Positions 45,573-55,127 of a stretch of DNA of 64,000 bases are shown piece by piece. This stretch comes from Mesorhizobium liriopis (lineage in GTDB: Bacteria; Pseudomonadota; Alphaproteobacteria; Rhizobiales; Rhizobiaceae). Position 1 is the stretch's first letter. The number at the start of each line of letters is the position of its first letter. The notes under the pieces are model-generated. The model was not told the DNA's origin and searched no databases. It was given only the letters and a program-made list of their open reading frames with translations. Position numbers and translations under genes: made by a program. Location: assembly GCF_024053505.1 (NCBI RefSeq), contig NZ_JAMXQS010000001.1:558001-622000 (forward strand). The letters are read 5' to 3'.

Positions 45573-46040
45573 ATGCAACCTGTCTTTACTGCGCTTGAAA
45601 CCCAGGACGTTCGCCGCCTGCAGGAAGGTGGTACAGACTCTTACGGGCTGGTTCCCGAAGCTTTTTCGTCCGATGGCGACGGCGTTCCCTGTCGGCATTG
45701 CCTGAGGCATGTCGAGGCGGGCGATGACTATCTGGTTCTCGCGTTCCGACCGTTTCCAACGGTCCAAGCCTATGCCGAAACGGGCCCGATCTTTCTGCAT
45801 TGTCAAAAGTGCGAAAGAACGGAAAGCGGGCATGAACTGCCCGAGATCCTTTCGTCGGAGAATTACATCCTACGCGGTTACGACGAGCGGCACCGCATCG
45901 TTTACGGCACGGGACGGGTGACGCCGCTTGGTGAGATGACGCGCTACGCGGCCGAACTGCTCGCACGCGACGAGATCGCCTATATCCATGTGCGCTCGGC
46001 GCGCAACAACTGCTATCAGTGCCGGATCGAGCGCGGTTGA
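45573..46040 (+). CDS. DUF1203 family protein
   Basis: A 155-residue soluble protein of family DUF1203, function unknown. Conserved cysteine pairs appear in PCRHCLRHVEAGD and LHCQKCERTES and near the C-terminus (NNCYQCRI), suggesting a metal site. The segment GPIFLHCQKC plus YDERHRIVYGTG is typical. The ATG at 45573 has GGAG nine bases upstream. It follows the small RNA terminator and runs in the same direction as the hydrolase gene downstream, 70 bases away. Confidence 0.82.
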   Translation: MQPVFTALETQDVRRLQEGGTDSYGLVPEAFSSDGDGVPCRHCLRHVEAGDDYLVLAFRPFPTVQAYAETGPIFLHCQKCERTESGHELPEILSSENYILRGYDERHRIVYGTGRVTPLGEMTRYAAELLARDEIAYIHVRSARNNCYQCRIERG

Positions 46041-46110
46041 TGTCGGGTGGAAGTCGTGCGCGCGGCGTGCGAAATTTCCATGACGCGTTTCGCGACCGAT
46101 GAGGCACGGC

Positions 46111-46935
46111 ATGTTGGAGCTCGACCGCAGTTTCCGCTTCGAAGGCGAGAGGGTCGCCTGGACGCGTTTCGGGGAAGGCCCTCCACTCGTCTTGATCCAT
46201 GGCACGCCGTTCTCGTCTCAGGTCTGGCGGCGCATCGCGCCGCTGCTTGCCCGGCATTGGACGGTTCACCTCTTCGATCTGCTGGGCTACGGCCGATCCG
46301 AAATGCGGGACGGGCAGGATGTCTCGCTGGGTGTCCAAAACCGTTTGCTTGCCGCGCTGTTCGCCGAGTGGCGGCTGGATCGGCCCGATGTGCTCGCCCA
46401 CGACTTCGGCGGTGCGACCGCGCTCAGGAGCTATTTCATCGACGGCCTGCGCTACCGCTCGCTGACCCTGTTCGACGCGGTTGCGCTGGCACCTTGGGGC
46501 TCGCCCTTCGTCGCGCATGTGAGAAAGCACGAAGAGGCCTTTGCCGGGCTCCCGGCCTATGCCCATGAAGCCCTGCTGAAGGCCTATCTGCAGGGCGCGG
46601 CCTGTCGGACGCTGGATGAGGAAGCCATGCGGCTTTACATGGCGCCATGGCACGGCGAGGTGGGGCAGGCGGCCTTCTATCGGCAGATCGCGCAGATGGA
46701 CCAGCGGTTCACCGACGAGATCGAGCCGCTCTACCGTCCGCTCGATTGCCCGGTCACGGTTCTGTGGGGCGAAGAGGACCAGTGGATTCCAATCGCGCAG
46801 GGCGAAAGACTTGCGTCGCTGATTTCGACGCGGCCCCTGACCAGGGTGGCGAAGGCCGGGCACCTCATGCAGGACGATGCGCCGGAAGTCATCGTCGCGG
46901 CGATGCTCGCACAGTATATGCCGAATGAAGGCTGA
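46111..46935 (+). CDS. Alpha/beta hydrolase with Asp nucleophile (dehalogenase/epoxide-hydrolase-like)
   Basis: A 274-residue alpha/beta hydrolase. The oxyanion motif is HGTP (residues 30-33), and the nucleophile elbow AHDFGGATA has Asp98 rather than Ser, as in haloalkane dehalogenases and epoxide hydrolases. VLWGEEDQWIP holds the acid residue and AGHLMQDD the catalytic His. The true substrate is unknown. The ATG at 46111 is used; an alternative start lies four codons upstream. It converges on ald and shares a terminator with it. Confidence 0.82.
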   Translation: MLELDRSFRFEGERVAWTRFGEGPPLVLIHGTPFSSQVWRRIAPLLARHWTVHLFDLLGYGRSEMRDGQDVSLGVQNRLLAALFAEWRLDRPDVLAHDFGGATALRSYFIDGLRYRSLTLFDAVALAPWGSPFVAHVRKHEEAFAGLPAYAHEALLKAYLQGAACRTLDEEAMRLYMAPWHGEVGQAAFYRQIAQMDQRFTDEIEPLYRPLDCPVTVLWGEEDQWIPIAQGERLASLISTRPLTRVAKAGHLMQDDAPEVIVAAMLAQYMPNEG

Positions 46936-46942
46936 CAAAGAA

Positions 46943-46971
46943 AAAGCCCGCCGGGATGAGCGGCGGGCTTT
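46943..46971. terminator. Bidirectional terminator between hydrolase and ald
   Basis: AAAGCCCGCCG (46943-46953) pairs with CGGCGGGCTTT (46961-46971) over a seven-base loop, with A/T runs on both sides, between convergent genes. Confidence 0.85.
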
Positions 46972-46989
46972 GTTCGGAGAGGGCTGGGA

Positions 46990-48105
46990 TCAGGCGGCGA
47001 GCACGAGCTTCGGTTCGGCCATCTCGTAGCCGAGCGCTTCGGCCACCGCCGCGTTGGTGATGCGGCCGCGATGGACGTTGAGGCCGTTGCGCAGGTGCGG
47101 GTTGTCGACGAGCGCCTTCAAGCCGTGATCGGCGAGAGCCAGGCCGTATTGCAGCGTGGCATTGTTGAGTGCGTGCGCGGAGGTGACGGGCACCGCGCCG
47201 GGCATGTTCGCGACGCAATAGTGGATGATGCCATCGACCTCATAGGTCGGATCCGCATGGGTCGTGGCATGGCTGGTCTCGAAGCAGCCGCCCTGGTCGA
47301 TGGCGACATCGACGAGAACCGCGCCCTTCTTCATGCCGGACAGCATCTCGCGCGAAACGAGCTTGGGGGCGGCGGCACCGGGGATCAGCACCGCGCCGAC
47401 GATCAGGTCGGCCGAGAAACACTCTTCTTCCAGCGCTTCGACGGTAGAGTAGCGGGTGTGGACGCGGCCGTTGAAGATATCGTCGAGCTGGCGCAGACGC
47501 GGGATCGAGCGGTCGATGATGGTGACATCGGCGCCGAGACCGACCGCCATCTTGGCGGCATGGAGACCGACGACGCCGCCGCCGATGACCGCGACCTTGC
47601 CCGGCAACACGCCCGGCACCCCGCCGAGCAGCACGCCGCGCCCGCCATTGGCCTTCTGCAGCGAGGTGGCACCCGCCTGAATGGAGAGACGGCCGGCGAC
47701 TTCAGACATCGGCGCCAAGAGCGGCAGGCCGCCGCGCTCGTCGGTGACGGTCTCATAGGCGACGGCGGTGACGCCGGACTCGATCAGGCCCTTGGTCTGG
47801 TCCGGATCCGGAGCGAGGTGGAGATAGGTGTAGAGGATCTGGTTCTCGCGCAGCTGCGCCCATTCCTGGGGCTGCGGCTCCTTGACCTTCACCACCATGT
47901 CCGACTTCTCGAACACTTCGGCGGCGGTCTTGGCGATCTTGGCGCCGGCCGCGCGATAAGCGTTGTCGTCGGCACCGATGCCGGCACCGGCGCCAGTTTC
48001 CACCAGCACATCATGGCCGTGGGTGACGTATTCGCGAACCGAACCGGGCGTCAGGCCGACGCGGTATTCGTGGTTCTTGATTTCCTTCGGGCAACCGACA
48101 CGCAT
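46990..48105 (-). CDS. ald: Alanine dehydrogenase
   Basis: NAD-dependent enzyme converting L-alanine to pyruvate and ammonium or back. It has 371 residues, the usual length. [20 protein letters not shown] is the N-terminal signature, TYLHLAPDP holds the substrate His, and [20 protein letters not shown] is the NAD fold. The ATG at 48105 is preferred over a GTG two codons earlier because GGAGG then has a seven-base spacing. It is divergent from an Lrp-family regulator gene, the standard arrangement for AldR-controlled ald, so alanine-responsive control is likely. Confidence 0.95.
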   Translation of the reverse strand: MRVGCPKEIKNHEYRVGLTPGSVREYVTHGHDVLVETGAGAGIGADDNAYRAAGAKIAKTAAEVFEKSDMVVKVKEPQPQEWAQLRENQILYTYLHLAPDPDQTKGLIESGVTAVAYETVTDERGGLPLLAPMSEVAGRLSIQAGATSLQKANGGRGVLLGGVPGVLPGKVAVIGGGVVGLHAAKMAVGLGADVTIIDRSIPRLRQLDDIFNGRVHTRYSTVEALEEECFSADLIVGAVLIPGAAAPKLVSREMLSGMKKGAVLVDVAIDQGGCFETSHATTHADPTYEVDGIIHYCVANMPGAVPVTSAHALNNATLQYGLALADHGLKALVDNPHLRNGLNVHRGRITNAAVAEALGYEMAEPKLVLAA

Positions 48106-48263
48106 TCTCACTCCTCCTCGCCACGTTCCGGGCGTTTGTTTGAGCCTCGTCGGAGATCAGATCACCTTTAAAGTTGAATGTGTTTGCGAGTTCAGTTGTT
48201 CCAACAGCGCCGGATCGTTAGAGTTTGCGTGAGAATATTGGTTCTTCGAAGGAATCGCGAAAA

Positions 48264-48731
48264 ATGTCTCCGGACCGGATCGATCTTGCGATCATGGATG
48301 CGCTTCAACGCGATGGGCGGATGTCGAACGCGGCGCTGGCCGAAAAGGTCGGTCTGTCGCAATCGGCCTGTTCGCGGCGGTTGGACATTCTGGAGCGGTC
48401 GGGGATGATCACGGGCTATCATGCGCGTATCTCGCCCACTGCGATGGGCAACCGCATGACGGCCATCGTGCACATCTCGCTGTCGGGGCAGTTCGAGAAG
48501 ACGCTGTCGGATTTCGAGGCGGCCGTGAAGCGCTGCCCGAACGTGTTGTCGTGCCATCTGATGTCGGGCGAATACGACTACATCCTGCGCATCGCGGCGC
48601 GCGACCTGCAGGACTATGAGCGCATCCACAAGGAATGGCTGACGGCCATGCCGCATGTGACGAAGATCAATTCGAGCTTCGCGCTGCGGGAGGTGGTGGA
48701 CCGGACCGTGGTGGGGGTCGAGGTGGGGTGA
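48264..48731 (+). CDS. Lrp/AsnC family transcriptional regulator (AldR-like)
   Basis: A 155-residue regulator. The helix-turn-helix occupies residues 5-50 (IDLAIMDALQRDGRMSNAAL, then KVGLSQSACSRRLDILE), and the C-terminal RAM ligand-binding domain covers the rest, with LMSGEYDYILRIAARDL. The divergent ald gene 158 bases away makes it the probable alanine-sensing activator of ald. The ATG at 48264 has AAGGAA upstream. Candidate operator sequence lies in the shared region 48106-48263, but I could not define a convincing palindrome. Confidence 0.9.
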   Translation: MSPDRIDLAIMDALQRDGRMSNAALAEKVGLSQSACSRRLDILERSGMITGYHARISPTAMGNRMTAIVHISLSGQFEKTLSDFEAAVKRCPNVLSCHLMSGEYDYILRIAARDLQDYERIHKEWLTAMPHVTKINSSFALREVVDRTVVGVEVG

Positions 48732-48864
48732 GGGGCCGGTCGGCTCACACGATCCAAGCAGAACGGTTGAATAGGGAAGTATCGCACAGCAACGCTTGTC
48801 ATATGCGGTGGACATCATTCCGCGAGACGGCCAGTCTTTTGTTCGTCAATTGAAGGATTCGCCG

Positions 48865-50838
48865 ATGACTGCCCCGCACAACCTTTCGCGCCGATCCGTT
48901 CTTGCCGGGATGGGGGCCGCGTCGATGATCGCACTTCATCCGTTCGCGGCGCGTGCGCAAGGAAATCAGGCGCATTTGCGGTTGATCGAGACGACCGACC
49001 TGCACGTCAATCTGCTGCCCTACGATTACTATGCCGACAAGCCGAACGACACGATGGGCCTGTCGCGCACGGCTTCGCTGATCGAGGCGGTGCGGAAGGA
49101 GGCGGGAAATACGCTTCTGCTCGACAATGGCGATCTGTTGCAGGGTAGCCCGATGGGCGACTGGGTGGCTTACGAGCGGGGGATGAAGGAGGGCGATCTT
49201 CATCCGATCATCAAGGGCATGAACCTTTTGGGCTACGAGGCCTCGACGCTCGGCAACCACGAATTCAATTACGGGCTCTCGTTTCTCGACAAGGTGCTGT
49301 CGGGGGCGAACTTCCCGTTCGTCTGCGCCAATCTGGTGCGTGGCACGGTGCTGGCGTCGAACCCGCGCGAGGACAAGCTCTACCTCAAGCCCTATGTGAT
49401 CCTCGACAAGCGGATCGTGGACGGGGCGGGCGCCGAGCATCCGATCAAGGTCGGCGTGATCGGCTTCGTGCCGCCGCAGATCATGCAGTGGGACGCGAAG
49501 AACCTTTCCGGCAATGTCGTGGTGCGCGACATCGTGCAGGCCGCCGAAGCCTGGGTGCCGCAGATGAAGGAGGAGGGCGCGGATATCGTGGTCGCGCTGT
49601 CGCATTCCGGCATCGACGTGGAGAAGACCGAGAACATGGAGAACGCGGCATTCTTCGTGGCCGGCGTGCCGGGCGTCGATGCGGTGTTCACGGGGCACCA
49701 GCACCTGATCTTTCCGGGCAGGAAGGATTTCCAGGGGCTCGAAGGCGTCGATCCGCAGAAGGGCACCTTGCAGGGCAAGCCGGCGGTGATGGCGGGTTTC
49801 TGGGGCTCGCATATGGGCCTGATCGACCTGTTGCTCGAACGCGATGGTGGCAAGTGGCGCGTGGCCTCGGCCACGTCCGAAGCGCGGCCGATCTATGAGC
49901 GCAAGGACAAGGCGAATGTCGCGACCGTGGACGACGACCGACGCGTGGCGGCCGCCATCCAGCCTGAGCATGAGGCGACGCTGGCCTATGTGCGCCGGCC
50001 GGTCGGCAAGACATCCGCTCCGCTCTATTCCTATTTCGCACTGGTCGCGGACGACCCGTCGGTGCAGATCGTGAACCAGGCGCAGACCTGGTACATCAAG
50101 GATTTGCTGAAGGAGACCGAATGGAAGGATCTTCCGGTGCTTTCGGCCGCCGCACCCTTCAAGTCGGGCGGGCGCGGCGGGCCGGATTATTATACGGACG
50201 TGCCGGCGGGCGACATCGCCATCAAGAACGTGGCCGATCTCTATCTCTACCCCAACACGGTGCGGGCACTGGAAATCACCGGCGCGCAGGTGAAGGAATG
50301 GCTCGAGATGTCGGCGGGCATCTTCAAGAGCGTCGAGCCGGGCAAGGCGGACCAGCCACTGATCAATCTCGACTTTCCGGCCTATAATTTCGATGTGATC
50401 GACGGCGTCACATATAAAATCGACCTGTCGCAGCCGCCAAAATACGACCCGAAGGGTGTGGTGCTGAACGCGTCGAGCAACCGGATTCGGGATCTGAGCT
50501 TCGGAGGCAAACCCATTGATCCTCAGGCGAAATTCGTGGTCGCCTCGAACAATTACCGCGCGGGTGGCGGCGGCAATTTCCCCGAGATCAACGAGAGCAA
50601 GGTGATCTTCGAGGCCCCTGACACGAACCGCGACGTGATCGTGCGCTTCATCGTGGAAGAGGGCACAATCAATCCGACGGCGGATGCGAATTGGAGCTTC
50701 ATCGGTTTGCCGGACACGAGCGTGGTGTTCGACACCGGACCGAAGGCCAAGGCGTTTCTCGATGCGGTGAAGGGCGTGAAGATCGAGACTGCGGGCGAGG
50801 GCGAGAACGGCTTTTCGCGATACCGGATCCTGCTGTGA
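48865..50838 (+). CDS. cpdB: 2',3'-cyclic-nucleotide 2'-phosphodiesterase / 3'-nucleotidase
   Basis: Periplasmic bifunctional enzyme that cleaves 2',3'-cyclic nucleotides and 3'-nucleotides to free nucleosides and phosphate. It has 657 residues. The leader SRRSVLAGMGAASMIALHPF is a twin-arginine signal ending ARAQ, implying folded export. The metallophosphatase domain has TTDLHVNLLPYDYY, LDNGDLLQGSP, GNHEFNYGLSF and GHQH metal motifs. The 5'-nucleotidase C-terminal domain starts near residue 380, with NYRAGGGGNFPE in the substrate pocket. The ATG at 48865 gives the Tat signal. Confidence 0.93.
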   Translation: MTAPHNLSRRSVLAGMGAASMIALHPFAARAQGNQAHLRLIETTDLHVNLLPYDYYADKPNDTMGLSRTASLIEAVRKEAGNTLLLDNGDLLQGSPMGDWVAYERGMKEGDLHPIIKGMNLLGYEASTLGNHEFNYGLSFLDKVLSGANFPFVCANLVRGTVLASNPREDKLYLKPYVILDKRIVDGAGAEHPIKVGVIGFVPPQIMQWDAKNLSGNVVVRDIVQAAEAWVPQMKEEGADIVVALSHSGIDVEKTENMENAAFFVAGVPGVDAVFTGHQHLIFPGRKDFQGLEGVDPQKGTLQGKPAVMAGFWGSHMGLIDLLLERDGGKWRVASATSEARPIYERKDKANVATVDDDRRVAAAIQPEHEATLAYVRRPVGKTSAPLYSYFALVADDPSVQIVNQAQTWYIKDLLKETEWKDLPVLSAAAPFKSGGRGGPDYYTDVPAGDIAIKNVADLYLYPNTVRALEITGAQVKEWLEMSAGIFKSVEPGKADQPLINLDFPAYNFDVIDGVTYKIDLSQPPKYDPKGVVLNASSNRIRDLSFGGKPIDPQAKFVVASNNYRAGGGGNFPEINESKVIFEAPDTNRDVIVRFIVEEGTINPTADANWSFIGLPDTSVVFDTGPKAKAFLDAVKGVKIETAGEGENGFSRYRILL

Positions 50839-50891
50839 GAAGCTGAATCGGTTTGCGCAGAAGATTCGCTAAGTCTCGGATATGAAAGGGT

Positions 50892-50914
50892 CGCGCCGGG
50901 CAGAGCCCGGCGCG
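50892..50914 (-). terminator. Hairpin terminator after tyrS
   Basis: CGCGCCGGGC and GCCCGGCGCG form a 10-bp stem with a three-base loop; ACCCTTTCAT follows on the minus strand. It lies 9 bases past the tyrS stop. The T-run is short. Confidence 0.6.
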
Positions 50915-50922
50915 GAAACGCC

Positions 50923-52167
50923 TCAGATCGGGCGCACCAGAACGTGCTTCTTCTTGCCGAGCGAGAGCTTGACCACGCCGCCGGCGAGGTCGGCTGAGGT
51001 CACGCTGCGGCGTTCGTCCGTCACGGGCTGGTCGTTGAGGCGCAGGCCGCCGCCCTGCACGCTGCGGCGGGCTTCGCTGTTGGACGCGGCCAAGCCGGCT
51101 TTGACGGCAAGCGCGAGCACGCCGATGCCGGCTTCGAGCTCGGACGAGGCAATCTCGATGGTCGGCAGCGTATCGGCCAAAGCGCCTTCCTCGAAGGCGA
51201 TGCGGGCGGTTTCTGCCGCCTGGATAGCGGCTTCGCGGCCGTGGACGATGGCCGTGGCTTCCGTCGCCAGAACCTTCTTCGCCTCGTTGATCTCGGAGCC
51301 GCCGAGGGCAGCGAGCTTGGCGATTTCGTCGAGCGGCAGGCGGGTGAAGATTTTCAGGAAGCGGCCCACATCGGCATCCTCCGTGTTCCGCCAGTACTGC
51401 CAGAAATCGTAAGGCGAGAAGAGGTCGCCGTTGAGCCACACGGCGCCGGATGCCGACTTGCCCATCTTCTCGCCCGAGGATTTAGTGAGAAGTGGGGTCG
51501 TCAGCGCATAGAGCTGCGGACCGCCCATGCGGTGAGAGAGGTCCACGCCGTTGATGATGTTGCCCCACTGGTCGGAGCCGCCCATCTGCAGAACCGTGCC
51601 GTAGCGGCGGTTGAGCTCGGTGAAGTCGTAGCCCTGCATGATCATGTAGTTGAATTCGAGAAAGGACAGCGACTGCTCGCGGTCGAGCCTCAGCTTCACC
51701 GAATCGAAGGAGAGCATGCGGTTGACCGAGAAGTGGCGGCCGACATCGCGCAGGAACTCGACATAGTTCAGCTTCATCAGCCAATCGGCATTGTTGACCA
51801 TGATGGCCGGGTTCGAGCCCTCATAGTTCAGGATATTGCCGAAGACGCGCTTGATGCCGGCGATGTTGGTGTCGATCTGTTCCGGCGTCAGCAGGCCGCG
51901 CTGGTCGTCGCGGAAGGAGGGGTCGCCCACCATCGAGGTGCCGCCGCCCATCAGGCTGATTGCCTTGTGGCCGGTTTCCTGCAACCAGTAGAGCATCGTG
52001 ACGGTGATCAGATTGCCGATATGGATCGACGTCGCGGTGGCGTCGTATCCGACATAGCCGGTGATCGGGCCCTTGAGCGCAAGCGCGTCGAGACCTTCCG
52101 GGTCGGAAATCTGGTGAATGAAGCCGCGTTCGTCGAGGACGCGCAGGAAGTCGGACTTGAAACGCAT
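50923..52167 (-). CDS. tyrS: Tyrosyl-tRNA synthetase
   Basis: Charges tRNA-Tyr. It has 414 residues. The class I signatures are [12 protein letters not shown] (HIGH-like HIGN) and [13 protein letters not shown] (KMSKS-like KMGKS). The tyrosine pocket is in GYVGYDATA and [11 protein letters not shown]. The C-terminal S4 RNA-binding domain begins near residue 350 ([15 protein letters not shown]). It diverges from anmK with 66 bases between the starts. Confidence 0.96.
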   Translation of the reverse strand: MRFKSDFLRVLDERGFIHQISDPEGLDALALKGPITGYVGYDATATSIHIGNLITVTMLYWLQETGHKAISLMGGGTSMVGDPSFRDDQRGLLTPEQIDTNIAGIKRVFGNILNYEGSNPAIMVNNADWLMKLNYVEFLRDVGRHFSVNRMLSFDSVKLRLDREQSLSFLEFNYMIMQGYDFTELNRRYGTVLQMGGSDQWGNIINGVDLSHRMGGPQLYALTTPLLTKSSGEKMGKSASGAVWLNGDLFSPYDFWQYWRNTEDADVGRFLKIFTRLPLDEIAKLAALGGSEINEAKKVLATEATAIVHGREAAIQAAETARIAFEEGALADTLPTIEIASSELEAGIGVLALAVKAGLAASNSEARRSVQGGGLRLNDQPVTDERRSVTSADLAGGVVKLSLGKKKHVLVRPI

Positions 52168-52233
52168 GACCTTCTCATTTCGTGAAGGTTTCGGCGTTTA
52201 GCATCCGGTCTGCATCTGCGAAAGGAGTGAGTG

Positions 52234-53349
52234 ATGATCGCACTCGGCCTGATGAGCGGCACGTCGATGGACGGCATCGATGGCGCGCTGGTGGATACGG
52301 ATGGCGAAAAGGCGGTGGAGCGCGGGCCATCCTTTTTCGTGCCCTATGACGACGCCTTTCGCGCGAAGCTGACGGCTGCGCTCGAAACGGCGAAGCGGAT
52401 CAGGACGCGGGAGGAGCGTCCGGGTGAACTGGCGGCGCTGGAGCGCGAGATCACGCTGCGCCATGCGGATGCGGTGGCGCAGTTTCTGGACGGGTTGCCG
52501 GCGCGCTGGCGTGACGTTTCGGTGGTCGGCTTCCACGGACAAACCGTGCTTCATCGCCCGGCGGAGGGCGTAACGGTGCAGCTGGGCGAGGGCGCGCTGC
52601 TGAGCGAGCGGGTCGGGCTGCCGGTCGTGTGGGACATGCGCGCAGCCGACATGGAAGCGGGCGGGCAGGGGGCGCCACTGGTGTCGGCCTATCATGCGGC
52701 GCTGGCGCGTTCGCTGTTTCCGGACCGCTTGCCGGCGGTGATCGTCAATATCGGGGGGATCTCGAACATCTCCTTCGTGCCCGCGAAGGGCGAGCCGATT
52801 GCGTTCGACACGGGCCCGGGCAATGCACTGATCGACCAGTGGGTAGCGCGGAGCGGGCTGGCCTATGATGCGGATGGGGCCGTGGCAGCGAAGGGCAGGG
52901 TCGCGGAGGCGGCACAAGACGCTTATCTCGCCAAGCCGTTCTTCAGCCAGCCGGGGCCGAAATCGCTGGATCGGCTGGACTTCACGCTTGCCGAAGCGGA
53001 AGGGCTGGGCCTCGAGGACGGGGCGCGAACACTGGCCGCGGTCTCGGCCGGGGCGATCCTGCGCGCGGTGGAGCATCTGCCGGAAGCGCCGAAGCTTTGG
53101 GTGATCTGCGGAGGCGGGCGAAAGAACCCGCATATCGTGGGTGACTTGCGCGCCGGGGCCTCCGTGCCGGTGATAGTGGCGGAAGAGGTCGGGCTCGATG
53201 GCGATGCGACGGAAGCGGAAGCCTGGGGCTATCTCGCGGTACGCTCGCTGCGCGGGTTGCCGCTGACCTATCCGGGCACGACGGGTTGCCGCGAAGCGGT
53301 GACAGGCGGGGTACATTCGGTGCCGAAGGGTAAATCGGAGGCGGCCTGA
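52234..53349 (+). CDS. anmK: Anhydro-N-acetylmuramic acid kinase
   Basis: Recycles cell-wall anhydro-MurNAc by phosphorylating it to MurNAc-6-phosphate. It has 371 residues. The phosphate-binding GLMSGTSMDGIDGAL is near residues 5-19, VVGFHGQTVLHRP and DTGPGNALIDQWV are actin-fold ATPase motifs, and VICGGGRKNPHI is the second phosphate loop. The ATG at 52234 is preferred to the GTG three bases earlier because GGAG then has a proper spacing. It may cooperate with other peptidoglycan genes elsewhere. It diverges from tyrS. Confidence 0.95.
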   Translation: MIALGLMSGTSMDGIDGALVDTDGEKAVERGPSFFVPYDDAFRAKLTAALETAKRIRTREERPGELAALEREITLRHADAVAQFLDGLPARWRDVSVVGFHGQTVLHRPAEGVTVQLGEGALLSERVGLPVVWDMRAADMEAGGQGAPLVSAYHAALARSLFPDRLPAVIVNIGGISNISFVPAKGEPIAFDTGPGNALIDQWVARSGLAYDADGAVAAKGRVAEAAQDAYLAKPFFSQPGPKSLDRLDFTLAEAEGLGLEDGARTLAAVSAGAILRAVEHLPEAPKLWVICGGGRKNPHIVGDLRAGASVPVIVAEEVGLDGDATEAEAWGYLAVRSLRGLPLTYPGTTGCREAVTGGVHSVPKGKSEAA

Positions 53350-53434
53350 AGTTCATCGTTACGTCACCGGCCTGTCAGCCGAGTGACATGGGCGGGCGCT
53401 AGCTCGCGGCGGTTACTCATGAGGGGCCGCCACC

Positions 53435-54790
53435 ATGCGCCAGTTTGTTCTTTCCACCGCAGCGCTCGCGCTGCTCGCCACATCCGCCTTCGCGCAGGAA
53501 AAGCAATTTCCGGCGAAGCTCGTCGGCCATGCGATCCTGCCGGCCGCCACGACGATTCCCGCTCCCGAAGATGCGCCCGAATACCTGCGCCATGCAGGCA
53601 AGTTCACGACCGCCGACCGCAAGCGGGCCGACACGCTCGGCTCGGTGCCCGGCAAGGATGGCGTGCGTCTTACCGGTCTGTCACTGCCTTTCGACGGGCA
53701 GGCGGTGCAGGGCTTTTCGGGCATCAAGGCGGTGGGCGACGGCACCTACTGGACGCTGTCCGACAATGGATTCGGCAACAAGCTGAACTCTTCCGACGCC
53801 ATGCTGATGCTACATCACGTGGCCTTCGACTGGGACAAGGGCACGATGGACCGGAAGCAGACGATCTTCCTGTCCGACCCCGACCGCAAGGCGCCGTTTC
53901 CGATTGCCATGGAAGGCAGCGACCAGCGCTACCTGACGGGGGCGGACTTCGACGTGGAATCGATCCAGCCGGTGGCCGATGGTTTCTGGGTGGGCGAGGA
54001 GTTCGGGCCTTACCTGCTGCACTTCGACAAGACGGGCAAGCTCACGGACGTGATCGAAACAACCGTGGACGGCAAAGCGGTGAAGTCGCCCGACCATCCG
54101 ACCTTGACGCTGCAGGCCAATCCGACGCTGCCGATGCCGGCCTTCAACCTCCAGCGCTCGGGCGGCTTCGAGGGGTTGGCACAGTCGAAGGACGGTTCCA
54201 AGCTTTACGGACTGCTCGAAGGTGCGCTGTTCAAGGAAGACGGCACGATGGAGCAGGCGGACGGCAAGCGCGCGCTTCGCGTGATCGAGTTCGACGTCGC
54301 TTCCAAGGCCTGGACCGGGCGTTCCTGGCTCTACCCGCTGTCGGACGGTGGCGATGCCATCGGCGATTTCAACATGATCGATGCGGACACGGCACTCGTC
54401 ATCGAGCGCGATCAGGGCGCGGGCAGCAAGGACAAGGCCTGCGCGAACCCGAAGGAGCCGAAGCCGGACTGCTTCGCGCAGCCGGCCCTGTTCAAGCGGA
54501 TCTACAAGATCGAAATGACTGAGGCGAATGTCGGCAAGGCCGTGCGCAAGATCGGCTATATCGATCTGATGAACATCGCCGACCCGGACAAGAAGAAGCG
54601 CCAGGGCGGCGGCGAGGGCTTCTACGACATGCCGTTCAACACGATCGAGAATGTCGATGTGGTGGACGCCACGCACATCATCGTGGGCGACGACAACAAC
54701 CTGCCCTTCTCGGCGGGCCGTTCGCTCGACAAGGCCGACGACAACGAGTTCGTCATGCTGGAAGTGCGCGAGCTGCTCGCCGCGAAGTAA
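53435..54790 (+). CDS. Exported esterase-like activity of phytase family protein
   Basis: A 451-residue secreted beta-propeller of the Phytase-like family. The signal peptide is MRQFVLSTAALALLATSAFA. Family blocks are GFSGIKAVGDGTYWTLSDNG, then the mid-region DVESIQPVADGFWVGEEFGP, and the C-terminal part around DVVDATHIIVGDDNNLPFS. NGFGN and DDNNLPFSAGR provide Asn/Asp ligands for calcium. Phosphate esters including phytate are the usual guess, but activity is unproven. It ends at a terminator at 54810-54829 and stands alone after anmK, 85 bases away. Confidence 0.84.
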   Translation: MRQFVLSTAALALLATSAFAQEKQFPAKLVGHAILPAATTIPAPEDAPEYLRHAGKFTTADRKRADTLGSVPGKDGVRLTGLSLPFDGQAVQGFSGIKAVGDGTYWTLSDNGFGNKLNSSDAMLMLHHVAFDWDKGTMDRKQTIFLSDPDRKAPFPIAMEGSDQRYLTGADFDVESIQPVADGFWVGEEFGPYLLHFDKTGKLTDVIETTVDGKAVKSPDHPTLTLQANPTLPMPAFNLQRSGGFEGLAQSKDGSKLYGLLEGALFKEDGTMEQADGKRALRVIEFDVASKAWTGRSWLYPLSDGGDAIGDFNMIDADTALVIERDQGAGSKDKACANPKEPKPDCFAQPALFKRIYKIEMTEANVGKAVRKIGYIDLMNIADPDKKKRQGGGEGFYDMPFNTIENVDVVDATHIIVGDDNNLPFSAGRSLDKADDNEFVMLEVRELLAAK

Positions 54791-54809
54791 GCGGAGGCTC
54801 CAAACGAAG

Positions 54810-54838
54810 CGGGCGGCTCGCGCCGCCCGTTCTGCTTT
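54810..54838 (+). terminator. Terminator after the phytase-like gene
   Basis: CGGGCGGC (54810-54817) pairs with GCCGCCCG (54822-54829) over the loop TCGC; GTTCTGCTTT follows. It is between convergent genes. Confidence 0.7.
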
Positions 54839-54844
54839 ATGAGG

Positions 54845-55039
54845 TCAGGCTACTCTGGTTTCGACCGTGGTGTCCTTTACCTCGGCGCCCGCTGCGCGCT
54901 CCTTGATCGACTTGATGGCATTCAGGGCCGACGCCTTGGCGCTGTAGCTTTCGGACGAGAACATGGTCTCGCCATTGCTCGCCTTGAAGCGGAAGCGAAA
55001 ACCGCCGGACTTGTCCTTGTAGACTTCGAAGTGATGCAT
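54845..55039 (-). CDS. yegP: DUF1508 (YegP-like) protein
   Basis: A 64-residue single DUF1508 domain. The pattern FEVYKDKSGGFRFRFKASNG and ESYSAKASALNAIKSIKE is typical; E. coli YegP has two such repeats, here there is one. The small beta-alpha fold has no known enzymatic activity. The ATG at 55039 has GAGAAC upstream. An AT-rich palindrome AACATATGTT lies some 75 bases before it, perhaps part of the promoter. Confidence 0.88.
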   Translation of the reverse strand: MHHFEVYKDKSGGFRFRFKASNGETMFSSESYSAKASALNAIKSIKERAAGAEVKDTTVETRVA

Positions 55040-55127
55040 CGCAGTTCTCCACGAAGATGAACAATTGCGATGCAGGAGTTTCCACGGCTGGAAGCCAGTG
55101 TCCAGCCGCCGTTAACATATGTTGTTA